From: Balneolaceae bacterium | GTDB taxonomy: Bacteria > Bacteroidota > Rhodothermia > Balneolales > Balneolaceae | DNA: 14,204 nucleotides | NCBI GenBank assembly: GCA_021767245.1 | Contig: JAASTO010000057.1 | Location: 1 to 14,204, forward strand | Direction: 5' to 3' | In this document: positions 11,700 to 14,204 of the stretch, piece by piece | How the letters are laid out: each line of letters begins with the position of its first letter | Position numbering within the stretch: the stretch's first letter is position 1 | The notes under the pieces: generated by a model | Told to the model about the DNA's origin: nothing | Database searches by the model: none | Seen by the model: the letters and a program-made list of their open reading frames with translations, nothing else | Program-made: the position numbers and the translations under genes

Positions 11700-14204
11700 T
11701 TATTCTGAAATGATGTTGAATTTCTGTTTGAACCACTGCTTGGCATTCACTCCGATGTAGTACATAGACGGAACCAAAAACAGGGTAAGGAATGTGGCAA
11801 AACCCAAGCCGTAAATGATGGTCCACGCAAGGGGACCCCAAAAGCTGGCATTATCGCCACCAAAGTAAATATTCGGTTCAAAGCTGGCGAAGAGTCCGTA
11901 GAAGTCAATATTTAGTCCCATTGCTAAAGGAATGAGTCCCAATATGGTTGATGCAGCGGTTAGCAGTACGGGATTCAAACGTACGGAACCACCTTCAATA
12001 ACGGCTTCTTTCAGTGAAGCGCCTTCATTTCTAAGGATGTCGATGTAATCGACCAGAATGATCCCGTTCTTAACCACGATACCGGCTACAGCAATAATAC
12101 CCATTCCCGTCAATACCACGGAGATATCCATTCCAAACGTGGCAAAACCAATGAATACACCGATCAGACTAAACAATACCTGCGACATAATGATCAGCGG
12201 CTTACCGATGGAGTTGAACTGAGCCACAAGGATCAGGAAAATGAGCATCACAGCAGAAAATAATGCCACAATCAAAAATTGTCCGGTTTCAGCCTGTTCT
12301 TCCTGTTCACCGGTCAGGCTGACTTCATATCCCTGAGGGATCTCAAAGTCCTGAAGTGCTTCCCTTATCTGAGCATTGATCTCGTTTGCATTGTAGCCGG
12401 TCAGGACGTTTGAAGACAGGGTAGCAACACGTTCAAGGTCAATTCGGTTGATGGCACCCACACTGTTTGAAAGCCGAGGGGTAGCAACGGCAGAGATCGG
12501 TATGAAGCCGGTGGGTGTTCCAACCTTCATGTTCATCAGATCTGTGATGTTAGATCGGTCATTTTCCAGTAATCTGAGCGTAACATCATATTCGTCTTCA
12601 TCAACACGGAAAGTTGAGATCGGTTCACCCAGTAAAGCGGTACGAATAGTACCACCAATCTGTACGTTACTGATTCCGTAGCTGTTAGCTTTCTCGTTGT
12701 CAATATCGATGATGATCTCAGGATTATTTACCTGAAGATCAGACCTAAGCTCTTCGATTCCCTCAATGTTTTGCTCTTCAATAAATGCTTTGACGTTTTC
12801 AGTGAGAGTAATGAGTTCTTCAAAGCTTTCGCCGGTAATCTCAATATTGATAGGTTTACCTGTGGGAGGGCCATTCTGTTCTTTTTCAACGGTGATGGTC
12901 GTGTTGGGTATATCCTGCACATTGTCACGAATATCGTTGAGTATATCTTCAGTGGAAACTCCATTTCTGTACTGATAATCCACAAACTCCACGGTCACTT
13001 TACTTTTGTTAGGGGATGGAGTCGGGTCAATGCTGTTAGGCGGATTGGCCCCGATCGAGACATTGGATATCACTGATTTTACGATCGGATTGTCACGGCC
13101 GATCACTTCATAGACCCGATCTTCAATTTGACGGGTTATCCGATTAGTTTCATCGAGGTCGGTTCCGGCAGGCATTTCGTTGTAAACATACACGAAGTTA
13201 GGTTCACTTTCGGGAAAGAAAACTACTTTTGGTGAAACCACGCCAAGCAGAAAAATACTGAAAAACAAGAACACAAAGGTTCCGCCTAAAATGAACCAGG
13301 GTCTCCAACCAACCAGGATCCATTGGATCAGGTCGTGATACAGAGACTGGATCTTAGGTAGTGTTTTTTCGTTGAACTTTCGGATCAACGGTTTAAGTAC
13401 AAATCGCTCAAGAAGCCATAAGAGATAAAGGAATACCAGAAGGTTGGCAACAAACAAGCCCCCAGTGATATAAAAGACAACAGCAAGTACACCGACAACA
13501 GCAGAGGCGATCCAAAGAAATTTGTTATCCTTGTGCTCTACTTTTTTAGTGTGATCATCGTCTTCGTTCATAAAAGACACGGCAAATACCGGATTCATGA
13601 TCAGTGCAACAAGGAGAGAAGCAACCAGTGTTAAAATAATGGTAACCGGCAGGTAGAACATAAATCGCCCGATGATCCCGCTCCAGAAAAGTAGTGGAAA
13701 GAAAGGAGCAATGGTTGTCAAAGTACCTGTGATCACAGGAAGAGCGATTTCACCCGCGGCTTTTTTAGCGGCTTCTTTCTTACTGAGTTCACCCTTGGTA
13801 ACGTGACGGTAAATGTTTTCAACAATCACAATGGCATTATCAACCACAATACCGAGCCCAAGAATAAGCGCAAAAAGAACCACGATATTGATCGAAAAGT
13901 CGATCATGGGCATGACTGCAAAGGCAATGATGGAAGAAAGAGGTATCGCCAAACCAACAAACACCGCATTTTGCACACCCATGATGAACATCAGTACCAG
14001 TACCACAAAGAAGAAACCAAGAATCACGGTATTGAACAGGTTAGAAACACTGTCTTTTGTATCCTGCGACTGATCTCCGGTAATGGTGATATTCAGGCTT
14101 TCGGGAAACTGGGTTTCCTGCAGTTCCTGTATGATAGCCATACTGGCTTCAGAGGTTTCAATGAGGTTACCGCCGCTTTTCTTCTTAACATTGATGGTAA
14201 TGAC
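11700..14204 (-). CDS. RND-family efflux permease (N-terminus outside window)
   Basis: An inner-membrane proton-driven pump subunit, 834 residues visible. The frame stays open to the right edge beyond the ATG at 14141, and alignment by eye with AcrB suggests about 280 residues are missing. In order: the end of the porter domain, TM2-TM6 with GIVVDNAIVIVEN (TM4; Asp codon at 13839-13841, followed by Asn), an unusual hydrophobic segment (coding 13407-13520), TM7, a second porter/docking region with NEMPAGTDLDET and NGPPTGKPINIEITG, then TM8-TM12 with GIVVKNGIILVDY (Lys codon 12069-12071, the TM10 relay lysine). A loop EPNIYFGGDNASFW before TM12 is, from memory, typical of Bacteroidota members. 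The substrate is unknown, probably hydrophobic or amphiphilic compounds. A periplasmic adaptor gene would be expected upstream, outside the window. Confidence 0.93.
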   Translation of the reverse strand, partial: VITINVKKKSGGNLIETSEASMAIIQELQETQFPESLNITITGDQSQDTKDSVSNLFNTVILGFFFVVLVLMFIMGVQNAVFVGLAIPLSSIIAFAVMPMIDFSINIVVLFALILGLGIVVDNAIVIVENIYRHVTKGELSKKEAAKKAAGEIALPVITGTLTTIAPFFPLLFWSGIIGRFMFYLPVTIILTLVASLLVALIMNPVFAVSFMNEDDDHTKKVEHKDNKFLWIASAVVGVLAVVFYITGGLFVANLLVFLYLLWLLERFVLKPLIRKFNEKTLPKIQSLYHDLIQWILVGWRPWFILGGTFVFLFFSIFLLGVVSPKVVFFPESEPNFVYVYNEMPAGTDLDETNRITRQIEDRVYEVIGRDNPIVKSVISNVSIGANPPNSIDPTPSPNKSKVTVEFVDYQYRNGVSTEDILNDIRDNVQDIPNTTITVEKEQNGPPTGKPINIEITGESFEELITLTENVKAFIEEQNIEGIEELRSDLQVNNPEIIIDIDNEKANSYGISNVQIGGTIRTALLGEPISTFRVDEDEYDVTLRLLENDRSNITDLMNMKVGTPTGFIPISAVATPRLSNSVGAINRIDLERVATLSSNVLTGYNANEINAQIREALQDFEIPQGYEVSLTGEQEEQAETGQFLIVALFSAVMLIFLILVAQFNSIGKPLIIMSQVLFSLIGVFIGFATFGMDISVVLTGMGIIAVAGIVVKNGIILVDYIDILRNEGASLKEAVIEGGSVRLNPVLLTAASTILGLIPLAMGLNIDFYGLFASFEPNIYFGGDNASFWGPLAWTIIYGLGFATFLTLFLVPSMYYIGVNAKQWFKQKFNIISE

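Overview
The window looks like chromosomal DNA of a free-living, Gram-negative member of the Bacteroidota/Balneolota group, and a Balneola-like genus is my best guess. Four things point there: a LptE-type lipoprotein gene overlapping a sigma-54 activator and followed by a TPR protein; TTG / TAnnTTTG promoter elements in place of the E. coli type; lipobox-bearing and barrel-like surface proteins; and an RND pump whose sequence resembles Bacteroidota forms. Base composition and codon use look even throughout. I see no phage, transposon, CRISPR array, tRNA or rRNA. This reads as ordinary core genome, and I found no convincing evidence of a new multi-gene system.

Left part, + strand (1-1385): the 3' end of a probable MoxR/ChlI-type AAA+ gene, then rpmE (ribosomal protein L31, without zinc cysteines) with its own promoter and a strong terminator, then a glyoxalase-II-like metallo-hydrolase whose start codon lies just past that terminator. 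Next, on the - strand (4495 down to 1395), come an Lrp/AsnC regulator, a receiver-less sigma-54 activator, an overlapping lptE-like lipoprotein gene and a TPR protein. This group converges on the metallo-hydrolase.

Middle, + strand (4681-8866): serS, a secreted S9 prolyl-oligopeptidase-family enzyme, and an unassigned lipoprotein/barrel-like protein preceded by a striking hairpin ending 5 nt before its start codon.

Right part, - strand (14204 down to 8908): an RND efflux permease (N-terminus outside the window) and a YhbW-type luciferase-like flavoenzyme, 9 nt apart and ended by a strong terminator; then an SMR transporter of the Gdx/SugE type, a DusB-type tRNA-dihydrouridine synthase, and a 67-residue membrane protein.

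Functionally the window mixes translation and tRNA genes (rpmE, serS, dus), outer-membrane assembly (lptE with its activator), export (RND, SMR) and extracellular peptide degradation (S9). The points most worth a second look are the hairpins placed directly upstream of start codons, the shared TAnnTTTG elements, the extra hydrophobic segment in the RND pump, and the overlap of the sensor-less sigma-54 activator with lptE.
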